Shown here piece by piece: positions 41,849 to 50,154 of a stretch of 64,000 nucleotides of DNA; within the stretch, counting starts at the first letter, position 1; every line of letters begins with the position of its first letter. Origin of the DNA: Gemmatimonas sp. (GTDB lineage Bacteria; Gemmatimonadota; Gemmatimonadetes; Gemmatimonadales; Gemmatimonadaceae); NCBI GenBank assembly GCA_011390885.1, contig JAABRO010000061.1:1-64000 (forward strand), in the 5' to 3' direction. The notes beneath the pieces were generated by a model. That model searched no databases. It was not told the DNA's origin and was given only the letters and a program-made list of their open reading frames with translations. The position numbers and the translations under genes were made by a program.

Positions 41849-43092
41849 GCACCGCCATCCATCCCTCCGCCCGCGTCGCCGACACGGCGCTCATCCGCAG
41901 TCACTTTCCGGCGCTCGAGCGCCGGCACAACGGCCACGCCGTCGCCTACTTCGACGGACCGGGTGGCACGCAGGTGCCGCGCGCGGTCGCCGAAGCGGTC
42001 ACCGACTACCTGTTCCACCACAACGCGAACACGCACTGGGCGTACCCCACGAGCGCCGAGACCGACGCGCTGCTCGACAACGCGCGCGTCACGCTCGCCG
42101 ACTTCCTCGGCGCCGCTGCCCACGAGATCGCGTTCGGCGCGAACATGACGACGCTGCTCTTCCACATCTCGCGCGCGATCGGCCGTACGCTCGAGCCGGG
42201 CGACGAGATCATCGTCACCGAGCTCGACCACCACGCCAACATCGCGCCCTGGCAGGCGCTCGCGCGCGAGCGCGGCGCGGTGCTCAAGTGGGTGCCGCTC
42301 GACCTGCACACGTCGCACCTCGATTTCGACGCGTACGCGCGCGCGCTGTCGCCGCGCACGAAGGTGGTGGCGGTGGGTGCCGCCTCCAACGCACTGGGTA
42401 CCATCACCGACGTGCGCTCGCTCCTGGCCATGGCGAAGCACACGGGCGCGACCACCGTGGTCGATGCCGTGCACTACGCGCCGCATCACCTCGTGGACGT
42501 GCGCGCGATCGACTGCGACTTCCTGCTCTGCTCGGCCTACAAGTTCTACGGCCCGCACGTGGGCGTGCTCTACGGACGGGCGAGCGCCATCGCCGCGCTC
42601 GACGTGCCGCGCCTCGAACCCGCACCGAACGAGGGGTCCGAGCGCCTCGAGACGGGCACGCAGAACCACGAGGGCATCGTGGGCGCGGCGGCCGCGGTCG
42701 ACTTTCTCGCGTCGCTCGCGCCCGCCGACGTCGGCGCGCGCCGTGAGCGGCTCGCGGCCACGATGGACGCGCTGCACCACCGCGGCGAGCAACTCGTCGC
42801 GCACCTGTGGTCGGGTGTCGGTCAGATGGCGTGGGTGACGCCCGTGGGGCCGCTGCCGGGGACCGGGCGTACATCCACGGTGAGCCTCAAGGTGGACGGC
42901 GGGGCGGAGCGCGCCGCGCGCGCGCTCGCCGAGCACGGCCTGTTCGCGTCGCACGGCGACTTCTACGCGAGCACGGTCGCGGCGCGGCTGGGCGTCACCG
43001 AGGACGGCCTGCTGCGCATCGGTTGCATGGCCTACACGACGGTCGAGGAGATCGACCGGCTCCTCGCCGCCCTGCACGAACTCCGGCCGTGA
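41845..43092 (+). CDS. Cysteine desulfurase-like aminotransferase class V protein
   Basis: This 415-residue PLP enzyme has YFDGPGGTQVPRAVAEAV, the cofactor-binding TELDHHANIAPWQ and the Schiff-base lysine in CSAYKFYGPHVGVLYG. It fits the cysteine-desulfurase-like subfamily rather than IscS/SufS proper, because no clear catalytic cysteine loop is visible. Its true substrate is unknown. The ATG lies in an ATGA overlap with the dehydrogenase gene, and its own stop is in a GTGA overlap with the next gene. Confidence 0.88.
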   Translation: MSTAIHPSARVADTALIRSHFPALERRHNGHAVAYFDGPGGTQVPRAVAEAVTDYLFHHNANTHWAYPTSAETDALLDNARVTLADFLGAAAHEIAFGANMTTLLFHISRAIGRTLEPGDEIIVTELDHHANIAPWQALARERGAVLKWVPLDLHTSHLDFDAYARALSPRTKVVAVGAASNALGTITDVRSLLAMAKHTGATTVVDAVHYAPHHLVDVRAIDCDFLLCSAYKFYGPHVGVLYGRASAIAALDVPRLEPAPNEGSERLETGTQNHEGIVGAAAAVDFLASLAPADVGARRERLAATMDALHHRGEQLVAHLWSGVGQMAWVTPVGPLPGTGRTSTVSLKVDGGAERAARALAEHGLFASHGDFYASTVAARLGVTEDGLLRIGCMAYTTVEEIDRLLAALHELRP

Positions 43093-43946
43093 GCGAGCGC
43101 ATCGACCTGCATCACGTGCTGCACGACCTGCTGCCGGAGGTGCGCGCGCTTGTCGGCGATCGCATCACGGTCTGCTGGGAGCTGGCGCTCGTCGGGGGCG
43201 AAATTGCGGTCTCCGCCACGGACTTGCGTTCCGCCGTGCTCGCGCTCGTGCGGAACGCCGCCGCAGCCATGCCGGCGGGGGGCGCGCTCACGATCCGCAC
43301 CGAGCACGTGGAGGCGGCGGGAGCGGAGCTGGGGCCCGTGCCTCCGCTCGCGCCCGGTCGCTACATGCGCGTGACGGTGCAGGATACGGGCCGCGGCATG
43401 GACGAGGCGGAGCGCGTGCACGCCATCGAGTCTGCCGAGCAACAGACGCGCGGACTCGCGCTGGTCCTGCAGCTCGTGCGTCGCGCGCGCGGTGCGTTGT
43501 GGCTGGACAGTGCGACCTCGCTCGGGACGCGCGCCTTCCTGTACTTCCCGATGGATCCGGCGACGGCCGGACGTCGCGCCGCCGTCCTGCTGGTGGAGGA
43601 CGAGTCGGCGGTGCGCTCGGTCGTGCGCCGCATGTTGATCGCACAAGGGTTCGCGGTGCGTGAGGCACGCGACGGCGAGAGCGCACTGCGCATCTGGCAC
43701 GCGGAGCGCCCGCACATCGTGGCTGTGGTCTCGGATGTGGTGATGCCCGTCATGGGGGGGCGCGAGCTGGCGCGGGAACTGCGCCGGAGCGATCCTGCCA
43801 TGCCGGTCCTCTTCATCTCGGCCTACACGGGCGATGTTCCCGACCTGCTCGACGGTGTGGAGGCGCCCCGCGAGGTGCTCGGGAAGCCGTTCACGAACGA
43901 GGCGCTGCTCACGGCGCTTCGTGGGCTGCTCGCCGACGCGACGTGA
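43089..43946 (+). CDS. HATPase-like domain plus receiver protein lacking a phosphoacceptor histidine
   Basis: In this 285-residue protein, residues about 1-155 resemble the ATP-binding part of a histidine kinase (LVRNAAAAMPAGGALTIRT for the N box, VQDTGRGM for G1). There is no HisKA helix, and the G2 loop is degenerate (TRGLALVLQLV in place of GTGLGLA). Residues about 160-285 are a receiver domain with phospho-acceptor Asp in VVSDVVMPVMGG and lysine in LGKPFT. It looks like an N-terminally cut relative of the hybrid kinase at 51539-53479. Kinase activity is doubtful. Confidence 0.8.
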   Translation: MSERIDLHHVLHDLLPEVRALVGDRITVCWELALVGGEIAVSATDLRSAVLALVRNAAAAMPAGGALTIRTEHVEAAGAELGPVPPLAPGRYMRVTVQDTGRGMDEAERVHAIESAEQQTRGLALVLQLVRRARGALWLDSATSLGTRAFLYFPMDPATAGRRAAVLLVEDESAVRSVVRRMLIAQGFAVREARDGESALRIWHAERPHIVAVVSDVVMPVMGGRELARELRRSDPAMPVLFISAYTGDVPDLLDGVEAPREVLGKPFTNEALLTALRGLLADAT

Positions 43947-45616
43947 TCGCGCGCACGGCGGCGGCGCTGCTGCTGGCCGTGGGGCTCGCGGCCTGCGTCG
44001 ATCGGCCCTCCATGCCGACGACCACGCCGCCCACGGCCGAGTTCCTCGTGGCCGCGGGCGACTCCACCTACTGGGTGCGCGCCGATGCGCAGGGCGTGCG
44101 CGTGCGCAGCGCGCCGCTGCTGCTCGCCCGGCACGACGGACGCTTCCGGGAGGTGCGCATCGCCGATGCGATCGTCGACTTCGTGGATGCCGAGTTCGTG
44201 CGCGAGGCGCTCTATGCCTACTCGCTGGACGGACGGGATTCGGTGCTGCTCTTCGGCGACGACGGCGTGGCGCGCGCGCTCGAGGGGTGGCAGGCCGCCA
44301 ACCCCGGCGAGGAGCCGATCGACCCCGAGGAGGAGGACGCCCCCGAGCCGGAATCGAGCGCCGCCGATTTCATCGAAGTGATCGAGGTGCACGGCCGCTG
44401 GGTAAGCTGGGCGCACGCGCTCGACATCGATGTCGTGGGGGTGGGCGATCACGTGCACCGCCGGCACCGCGGCGTGGCCGATCTCGTCACTGGTGGCCGC
44501 GCGACGCTCGACTCGCTCGTGTCGCCCGCGGAGGCTGCGCGCGTGCGCGCGATCGGGCGCGCCACCCTCGACACCATGCTCGCCGTGGTCGCGCGCGCCG
44601 ACGACGAGCGCGCGCAGCGCGCCCGCGGCACGCTGCAGACGTTCGTCTTCACCGACAGCGCGTTCAGCCTGACCGACTCGGCCGGTGTGCCCGCGATCAT
44701 CTTCCACGTGGCCGGCACGAGCGACGACGGGGAGGCGCTCGAGCTGCTGCTGCCGCGCATTCCCTTCGCGGAGGTGCCCGCCTGGTGGGGCGACGTGGCG
44801 CCCTCGCTCCCCGCCTGGGCGCCGGATTCGGCGAGCGTCCGCTGGACGCATGGCGGCATCACGGTCGTCGGGCGCACGGACTCGGCGCGTACGCGACTCA
44901 CGCTCGCGCTCTCCGTCGACACCCTCGGTGCCGTCGAATGGCCGATTGCCGCCGTGCCCATGCCCGCGTATCAGTTCATGGCGCTCGACAGCATCGCGTT
45001 CGATGCGAACGCGCGCGCCCTGCTGCTCGACGCGTTCGACCGCGCCTCGGGCGATGATCCCCTCGCGGTGCGGGCGAGCGTGCCCGCGCCAGTCCGCTCG
45101 CGTTCTCCGATTCCGACCGTCGTCATGACCTCTCGTCCCGCCCAACCCGTTTCCGCGAGCAGCCACGTATCGAGCGAGCTCATCATGCCTCAGGATGCCA
45201 ACATCCTCGGTCATGTCTTCGGGGGCGCGATCATGGCCATGGTGGACAAGGCGGCCGCGGTCGCGGCGTTCCGCCACGCGCGCACCAACTGCGTCACCGC
45301 CTCGATCGACCGGGTGGACTTCAAGGAGCCGATCCACGTGGGTGAGCTCGTCTCCTGCCACGCGTCGGTGAACTACGTGGGCACGACCAGCATGGAGGTG
45401 GGCGTGCGAGTGGAAGCCGAGGACCTCATCTCCGGCATCCGCCGCCACACCAACACCTGCTACCTCACGTTCGTGGCGATCGATCGCAACGGCCGTCCGG
45501 TGCCGATCCCGCAGGTGTTGCCCGAGACACCGGAGCAGGAGCGGCGCTACGCCGCCGCGCAGGAACGGCGCCGCCGGCGCCTCGAGGAACGCCAGGCGGA
45601 AGCGCGCACGGCCTGA
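43943..45616 (+). CDS. Continuous ORF: lipoprotein joined in frame to hotdog thioesterase
   Basis: From GTG 43943 (GTGA overlap with the receiver gene) the frame is open for 557 codons. Residues 1-394 form a lipoprotein with lipobox LAAC in LLLAVGLAACVD and an unrecognised domain containing VHRRHRGVADLVTGG. Residues 395-557 are an acyl-CoA thioesterase. A periplasmic lipoprotein fused to a cytosolic enzyme is improbable, so either the real lipoprotein stop was lost or the enzyme is translated separately from its internal ATG at 45125. A sequencing frameshift near 45050-45125 would also explain it. Confidence 0.6.
   Translation: MIARTAAALLLAVGLAACVDRPSMPTTTPPTAEFLVAAGDSTYWVRADAQGVRVRSAPLLLARHDGRFREVRIADAIVDFVDAEFVREALYAYSLDGRDSVLLFGDDGVARALEGWQAANPGEEPIDPEEEDAPEPESSAADFIEVIEVHGRWVSWAHALDIDVVGVGDHVHRRHRGVADLVTGGRATLDSLVSPAEAARVRAIGRATLDTMLAVVARADDERAQRARGTLQTFVFTDSAFSLTDSAGVPAIIFHVAGTSDDGEALELLLPRIPFAEVPAWWGDVAPSLPAWAPDSASVRWTHGGITVVGRTDSARTRLTLALSVDTLGAVEWPIAAVPMPAYQFMALDSIAFDANARALLLDAFDRASGDDPLAVRASVPAPVRSRSPIPTVVMTSRPAQPVSASSHVSSELIMPQDANILGHVFGGAIMAMVDKAAAVAAFRHARTNCVTASIDRVDFKEPIHVGELVSCHASVNYVGTTSMEVGVRVEAEDLISGIRRHTNTCYLTFVAIDRNGRPVPIPQVLPETPEQERRYAAAQERRRRRLEERQAEARTA
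45125..45616 (+). CDS. Acyl-CoA thioesterase (YciA/ACOT hotdog family)
   Basis: This 163-residue hotdog-fold protein has the family start SSELIMPQDANILGHVFGG, the catalytic aspartate in AMVDKAAAVAA and the core TASIDRVDFKEPIHVGELV. The Arg/Glu-rich C-terminal tail is a coiled segment. It hydrolyses acyl-CoA to free acid and CoA. It is in frame with the upstream lipoprotein without an intervening stop. I see no TANNNT element near its ATG, so its expression likely depends on the upstream operon. Confidence 0.85.
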   Translation: MTSRPAQPVSASSHVSSELIMPQDANILGHVFGGAIMAMVDKAAAVAAFRHARTNCVTASIDRVDFKEPIHVGELVSCHASVNYVGTTSMEVGVRVEAEDLISGIRRHTNTCYLTFVAIDRNGRPVPIPQVLPETPEQERRYAAAQERRRRRLEERQAEARTA

Positions 45617-45659
45617 GCGGCGCGAAGGCGGCCTTGCTCGTCGGCCGCGCTCCGCCTCG

Positions 45660-46613
45660 TCAGGCCGGGGTGCTGGCGTCTGGATCGGCGAGTTCGTCGC
45701 TGAGCGGCAGCTCGATCTCGAGCCCGTCCTTGGCCACCTGCACGTGCGGAAACACGGCGCGCGCTTCGGCTTCGAGCTGTCCCCAGTCGCGGGAGTAGCG
45801 GGCCGACAGGTGGGTGAGCACGAGGCGGCGCGCGCTTGCCGCCTTCGCGACGGTGGCGGCCTCGGTGGCGGTGGAGTGGCCGGTCTCAACGGCCCGCTCG
45901 GCCTCGTCCTCGCCGAAGGTGGCCTCGTGCACCAGCAGGTCGGCGTCCCAAGCGGCGGCCACCGTGGCCTCGCATGGGCGGGTGTCACCGGTGAGCACGA
46001 TCTTGCGCCCGCGCCGCGCCGCGCCGACGAGCTCGGCCGGCGAGACCGTGCGGCCGTCGGGGAGCGTCACCGTCTCTCCCTTGTGGAGGCGGCCCCACAG
46101 GGGTCCCTCAGGAACGCCCCATGCGCGCGCGAGTTCGGGATTGAAACGTCCCAGTCGGTCGTATTCGGCCACCGCGTAGCCGAGAGCCCGGGCACCACCG
46201 TGGTCGACGGGGAAGGTGACGATCTGGTAGTCCTTGCGCTGCAGGGTGGACCCCGCGTCGATCTCGGTCACTGTGACTGGGTAGGTGAGGCGGTCACCCC
46301 CCATGCTGATGCACTGCCGCAACACCTTGGCGGACCCTCTCGGGCCCCAGAGTCGCAGCGCATCGGTTCGTCCCTGCAGGGACAAGGTGCGCAACAGGCC
46401 GGTCAGGCCGAGCACGTGATCGGAGTGCGTGTGCGTGAAAAAGATGTCGTCGAGTCCGAACGAGACTCCATAGCGCATCATCTGGCGTTGGGTGCCTTCG
46501 CCGCAGTCGAACAGCAGCGTCTCGCCCTCGCGCACAATGGCCAGCGCGCTCACGCCACGCTCGACGGTGGGGCGCGCCGCTGACGTGCCCAGGAAACGAA
46601 TTGAAAACGGCAT
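45660..46613 (-). CDS. rnz: Ribonuclease Z (tRNA 3' endonuclease)
   Basis: This 317-residue metallo-beta-lactamase fold nuclease has the metal motif HTHSDH (His61, His63, Asp65, His66), VDHGG with the next histidine, LTGDTRPCE, and the final VLTHLSARY. The start FLGTSAARPTVERGVSA is diagnostic of RNase Z. It trims the 3' trailer of tRNA precursors; both tRNAs in this window lack an encoded CCA and would need it. A TATATT -10 element lies 5 bases before the ATG. Confidence 0.95.
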   Translation of the reverse strand: MPFSIRFLGTSAARPTVERGVSALAIVREGETLLFDCGEGTQRQMMRYGVSFGLDDIFFTHTHSDHVLGLTGLLRTLSLQGRTDALRLWGPRGSAKVLRQCISMGGDRLTYPVTVTEIDAGSTLQRKDYQIVTFPVDHGGARALGYAVAEYDRLGRFNPELARAWGVPEGPLWGRLHKGETVTLPDGRTVSPAELVGAARRGRKIVLTGDTRPCEATVAAAWDADLLVHEATFGEDEAERAVETGHSTATEAATVAKAASARRLVLTHLSARYSRDWGQLEAEARAVFPHVQVAKDGLEIELPLSDELADPDASTPA

Positions 46614-46766
46614 GGGCCAATATATCCTCGCCGACAGGCGCGGTCCGTCCCTTGCAATGATTGCCAGCTGTGTGACGGTCCATGGTCGCTTTCCCACGCG
46701 CTGCGGCGGGGGAAGTGCCCGCTCGAACCGTCGGGCGATTGGCACACCAACACGAGGGAGGGCCAG

Positions 46767-47075
46767 ATGACGGAAAAAAGTCGCAGGGGCTTCGCGTCGA
46801 TGGATCCGGAGCGGCAGCGCGCGATCGCCTCCAAGGGCGGACGCGCGGCACACGCCAAGGGTACGGCGCACGTGTGGTCAGCGGGAGAGGCGCGCGAAGC
46901 GGGGCGCAAGGGCGGTGCGGCGGTTGGCCGCGATCGCACGCACATGTCCACGATCGGCAAGGAAGGCGGGCGCATCCGCCGGCAGGCCGCGCTCGCGGCG
47001 CGCCTCGCCGCGCAGCAGCGCTCACTGGTCGGGGACGGGCGCTCCCCAGCGCTCGAGCAGCAGCGCATGGCGTGA
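46767..47075 (+). CDS. KGG-repeat stress-type small protein
   Basis: This 102-residue, Ala/Arg-rich protein has three KGG-like motifs (SKGGRAAHAKGTAHVW, RKGGAAVG, KEGGRIRR), as in the YciG/stress-induced KGG family whose function is unknown. A strong Shine-Dalgarno GAGGGAGG lies 5 bases before the ATG, unusual in this window where leaderless starts dominate. The last 54 bases overlap the convergent threonine dehydratase. Confidence 0.8.
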   Translation: MTEKSRRGFASMDPERQRAIASKGGRAAHAKGTAHVWSAGEAREAGRKGGAAVGRDRTHMSTIGKEGGRIRRQAALAARLAAQQRSLVGDGRSPALEQQRMA

Positions 47076-48032
47076 GGGGTCGATGTTGCGCCCGCTGACG
47101 ATCGCCACCACGGGACCATCGGCGGGCGCGCGGCCGTCGCGCGCTGCCATGAGCAGTGCGGCGACGGTCACGGCGCCGGCGCCTTCCACGCGCAGCGCCT
47201 CGTGGGTGTGCAGCCACGCGATCGCCTCGCCGATCGTGTCCTCGCTCAGCGTCACGATGTCATCGAGGCACTGCTGGCCGATCGCCAGGGCGTCGTCGTC
47301 GATCTGGCCCGCGAGCCCGTCGGCCAGCGTGAGTTCGGACGCGATCTCCACCACGTGTCCCGCCGCCACCGACCGCGCCATGGCCGCCGTCTTCACGCTC
47401 TGCGCGCCCGTGATGCGCACACCGGGCGCCACGCGGCGCAGCACGGCGCCCATGCCCCCCAGCAGCCCGCCGCCGCCCACGCACACGAACACGTTGCGCA
47501 CTTCAGGCAGCTGCGTGAGCAGCTCCGTGGCGACCGTGCCCTGACCCGCCAGCAGGTCCACCCCCAGGCACGGATTGATGAACGGAATGCCGGCGCGCTC
47601 GGCGTGCGCCTTCGCGAGCACCATCGCGTGGTCGTAGTCGTCGGCGGTGTCATCGACGGTCGTGCCCAGCGCGGCGATGCCGTCCTTCTTCACCTGTGGC
47701 GCGTGCTTCGGCACGTAGAGCGTGGCGGGCGCCCCGAAATGGTGCGCCGCCCAGGCCACGCCGAGTCCGTGATTGCCCGCGCTCGACGCGACCACGCCGC
47801 GCGCGCGCTGCTCCGGGCTCATGCGGTGCAGCACCGTGTACGCACCGCGCACCTTGAACGAGCCCGTGGCCTGCTTGGTCTCGAGCTTGAGCCACACGGG
47901 CACGCCCACCAGCGCGCTCAGCGCGGCGCTGTGGCGCAGTGGCGTGGGCGGAAGGATCGCGCGCAGCGCGTCGGCCGATCGCTCGACGGACTCGAGCGTG
48001 GGCAGGATACCGGGGAGCAGGGCGTCGGACAT
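47022..48032 (-). CDS. Threonine/serine dehydratase, PLP-dependent, without ACT domain
   Basis: This 336-residue fold-type II PLP enzyme has the lysine in TGSFKVRGA, SSAGNHGLGVAWAA for the substrate loop and the phosphate-binding VGGGGLLGGM. It lacks the C-terminal regulatory ACT domains of biosynthetic IlvA, so it resembles catabolic threonine dehydratase or a serine racemase-like enzyme. It deaminates threonine to 2-oxobutyrate. A TATGTT -10 element is 6 bases before the ATG; upstream in-frame codons to 48077 include that promoter and are excluded. Confidence 0.9.
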   Translation of the reverse strand: MSDALLPGILPTLESVERSADALRAILPPTPLRHSAALSALVGVPVWLKLETKQATGSFKVRGAYTVLHRMSPEQRARGVVASSAGNHGLGVAWAAHHFGAPATLYVPKHAPQVKKDGIAALGTTVDDTADDYDHAMVLAKAHAERAGIPFINPCLGVDLLAGQGTVATELLTQLPEVRNVFVCVGGGGLLGGMGAVLRRVAPGVRITGAQSVKTAAMARSVAAGHVVEIASELTLADGLAGQIDDDALAIGQQCLDDIVTLSEDTIGEAIAWLHTHEALRVEGAGAVTVAALLMAARDGRAPADGPVVAIVSGRNIDPSRHALLLERWGAPVPDQ

Positions 48033-48057
48033 GCGACAAACATAGCGGGCGCCAACG

Positions 48058-49536
48058 TCAGCGCAGCCGCTCCGCACCCCATCGCCGCACGTAGCGCCCC
48101 ACGTCGAACTTCTTCCCCGCGCGCGACGTGAGCATCGGGCGCAGCCCGCCCCAGATCGGCTTGTTCCCCCACGACCGATCCCAGAGCCCCAGGCACCACA
48201 TGATGCCGCCCACGCTGTTCGGGTCGCGGCCGTCGAGCGCGTACCGGTCGTTGAGGTGGAACAGCCACGCGCGTGCCTCCTCGTACGTGGGCGCCCACTT
48301 CACCACCTGCTTGCCCCACAGCATGCGCGCGTAGTTGTGGATCACGCCCGCCTGCACGAGCTGCCGCTGCGCGGCATTCCACAGGGCGTCGTCCGTCTCG
48401 GCGGCGTCGAGCTGGGCGAGTGTGTACGTCTCCTCGCGCGGATCGTCCGCATGCGCGGCCATCGTGCGCTGGATCCACGCGGGCAGCGCGTCGAGCTGGT
48501 CGAAGCGCGGCGTGCGCACGCACCAGTTGTACGACAGCTCGCGCCACGTGAGCACCTGGTCGACGAACGCGTCCACGTCGGCACGCGGCGCGCTGCTGGC
48601 GAGCGCGGCACGCACGACCTCGGCGGCGGCGATGTGCCCGAAGTGCAGGTCGGGCGACAGGTGGCTGGTGTGATCGTCCGCCGCCTCGTTGCGGCGCGTG
48701 GTGTACTCGCCAAGCCGCTCTCGCACGAACGTGTCGAGCCGCGCCTCTGCCGCCCGCCGGCCGGCCGTCACGGCGTGCACGGGCGCGACCGTGTGGTCGA
48801 TGTCGCACGCGGCGATCTCGCGCGCGATGGCCTCGGCGCGCTCGTCGGGCGCGAGCTGTTGCCACGCGGCAAGCGGGAGCGGCTCGGCGCGTCGGGCGTC
48901 GTCCACGACCTGCTGCACGTCGCGCGACATCGCCACGCGCGGTCCGCGCTCCTCGACCGCCTCGAGCGACACGTCACGCAGCTTGGCCAGCTTGGGACGG
49001 ATCGTGCGGGCCGCCCATTCCGCCTTGCCGAGGAGCCCCGACGGCACGATGCACGCGCCGTCGATCGCCAGCACGCGGCACCCCACGCGCTCGGCGAGCC
49101 GCCAGGTGCGCGCATCCACGCCAGCCGTGGGAAAGCGGTCGGTGATCACTACGTAGGCCTGTTCGGCCAGCCGATCCACCACGCGCCGGTCGTCGTCGCG
49201 TCGCCGCCGCAGCACGAACTCGTACGGCAGGCCGGCGCGCGTGGCGTCGGCGGCGGTGTCGAGCGCCGCGTGCAGGATGTGGTGGTGGTGCCGGTCGCTC
49301 GCGTGCGGATACGTGGGGTCGAGCCCCTGATGCACCACCAGCGGCTTGCCCACCTTGTCGGCCGCGCGAATGGCGGCCCGCAGCGCCCAGTTCTCGTGCA
49401 GGCGCTGCGTGCTCTGCATCCAGTACAGCACGAACGCGCCTTCGGGGCGCGTGCGCTTGCCGTTCACGTCGGTGGTGCGCGCCACGAGCTGGTCGCGCAC
49501 GAAGTCCGAATCGAGGTCGTGAGGAGTGGGGGCCAT
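48058..49536 (-). CDS. Class II CPD photolyase
   Basis: This 492-residue protein matches class II photolyases: GAFVLYWMQSTQRLHENWAL, SHLSPDLHFGHIAAAEV, TWRELSYNWCVR, LWGKQVVKW and LDGRDPNSVGGIMWCLGLWDRSWGNKPIWG. These enzymes use FADH- and blue light to split cyclobutane pyrimidine dimers. It is a different class from the photolyase homologue at 35710-37269. The ATG at 49536 gives a family-like start; no clear promoter element was found upstream. Confidence 0.93.
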   Translation of the reverse strand: MAPTPHDLDSDFVRDQLVARTTDVNGKRTRPEGAFVLYWMQSTQRLHENWALRAAIRAADKVGKPLVVHQGLDPTYPHASDRHHHHILHAALDTAADATRAGLPYEFVLRRRRDDDRRVVDRLAEQAYVVITDRFPTAGVDARTWRLAERVGCRVLAIDGACIVPSGLLGKAEWAARTIRPKLAKLRDVSLEAVEERGPRVAMSRDVQQVVDDARRAEPLPLAAWQQLAPDERAEAIAREIAACDIDHTVAPVHAVTAGRRAAEARLDTFVRERLGEYTTRRNEAADDHTSHLSPDLHFGHIAAAEVVRAALASSAPRADVDAFVDQVLTWRELSYNWCVRTPRFDQLDALPAWIQRTMAAHADDPREETYTLAQLDAAETDDALWNAAQRQLVQAGVIHNYARMLWGKQVVKWAPTYEEARAWLFHLNDRYALDGRDPNSVGGIMWCLGLWDRSWGNKPIWGGLRPMLTSRAGKKFDVGRYVRRWGAERLR

Positions 49537-49643
49537 GGCTGCGGAGCAACGAGGGGGCGAAGGGCAGGGTTCCGGCGAGCGGCGCGTGTGCTGTGATGGT
49601 GCGGCCCGCGTTGTGACGCCCGCGCACGTTGCGCGTCCTTGCC

Positions 49644-49671
49644 TTGACAGGGCGAGGGCGGTGACTACGTT
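49644..49671 (+). promoter_or_regulatory. Consensus promoter upstream of tRNA-Ala
   Basis: TTGACA (49644-49649) and TACGTT (49666-49671) are separated by 16 bases. No protein gene starts nearby on this strand, and the tRNA begins about 80 bases further on, so it most likely drives the tRNA. It also confirms TTGACA/TANNNT as the housekeeping consensus in this genome. Confidence 0.75.
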
Positions 49672-49758
49672 ACGGTCATCCGAGCAGCCCGCGCCCACGG
49701 TGCGGGTTTTGCGTAGGAGGGCATCCGCCCAGACCGGCGCCTCGCGCCAGTCCCCCGC

Positions 49759-49831
49759 GGGGCTGTAGCTCAGTTGGGAGAGCGCTGCAATCGCACTGCA
49801 GAGGTCAGGGGTTCGACTCCCCTCAGCTCCA
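49759..49831 (+). tRNA. tRNA-Ala (anticodon CGC)
   Basis: A full cloverleaf can be drawn. The acceptor stem is GGGGCTG/CAGCTCC with one G-U pair. The D arm is GCTC...GAGC. The anticodon stem CTGCA/TGCAG has the loop ATCGCAC (anticodon CGC, reading GCG), and the T arm is AGGGG-TTCGACT-CCCCT. The discriminator is A and CCA is not encoded. Confidence 0.97.
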
Positions 49832-50154
49832 TAGATCGGTGGAACTCCCGCGTCACGCGGTGGTAACACCAGCAGGACACATCTGGAACTCGCGCATACA
49901 ACGCGGGTATGATGTGAAAATAGGAAGGCAAGCCCGCCATCGTACGGTAGGACGTAGAGTTCCAATGGCGATGGGTGAGGCACCTTCCGCGACCCTTGAC
50001 GAAGGGATCGCATGGCACGGTCCGACGGGACCCGCCGCGTCCGCCGCAGCCCTACAGGCTGCGGCGATTTCGTTTCCGGGACCCTGTTCGGCAAGCCCAG
50101 ACGGTGAACCCCGGCGGTGAGCTCGCATCGCGCGCGCCGGACGCCGCCGCCGAG
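49832..50154. other. 323-base intergenic stretch after tRNA-Ala, no gene recognised
   Basis: The part next to the tRNA is more AT-rich than its surroundings. It contains a small hairpin CCGCG-TCA-CGCGG (49848-49860), without a T-run. A TATGAT element occurs near 49909 but has no clear -35. Open frames here have no recognisable coding signal, and no copy of the tRNA 3' end or other attachment-site repeat was seen. Confidence 0.5.

Noticed and set aside
49839-50120. 93-codon ORF downstream of tRNA-Ala.
   Set aside because: No start context, no family features, and composition unlike neighbouring genes.
49759-50154. A genomic island integrated at tRNA-Ala.
   Set aside because: No integrase gene and no duplicate of the tRNA 3' end within the window; flanking genes match the rest in composition.
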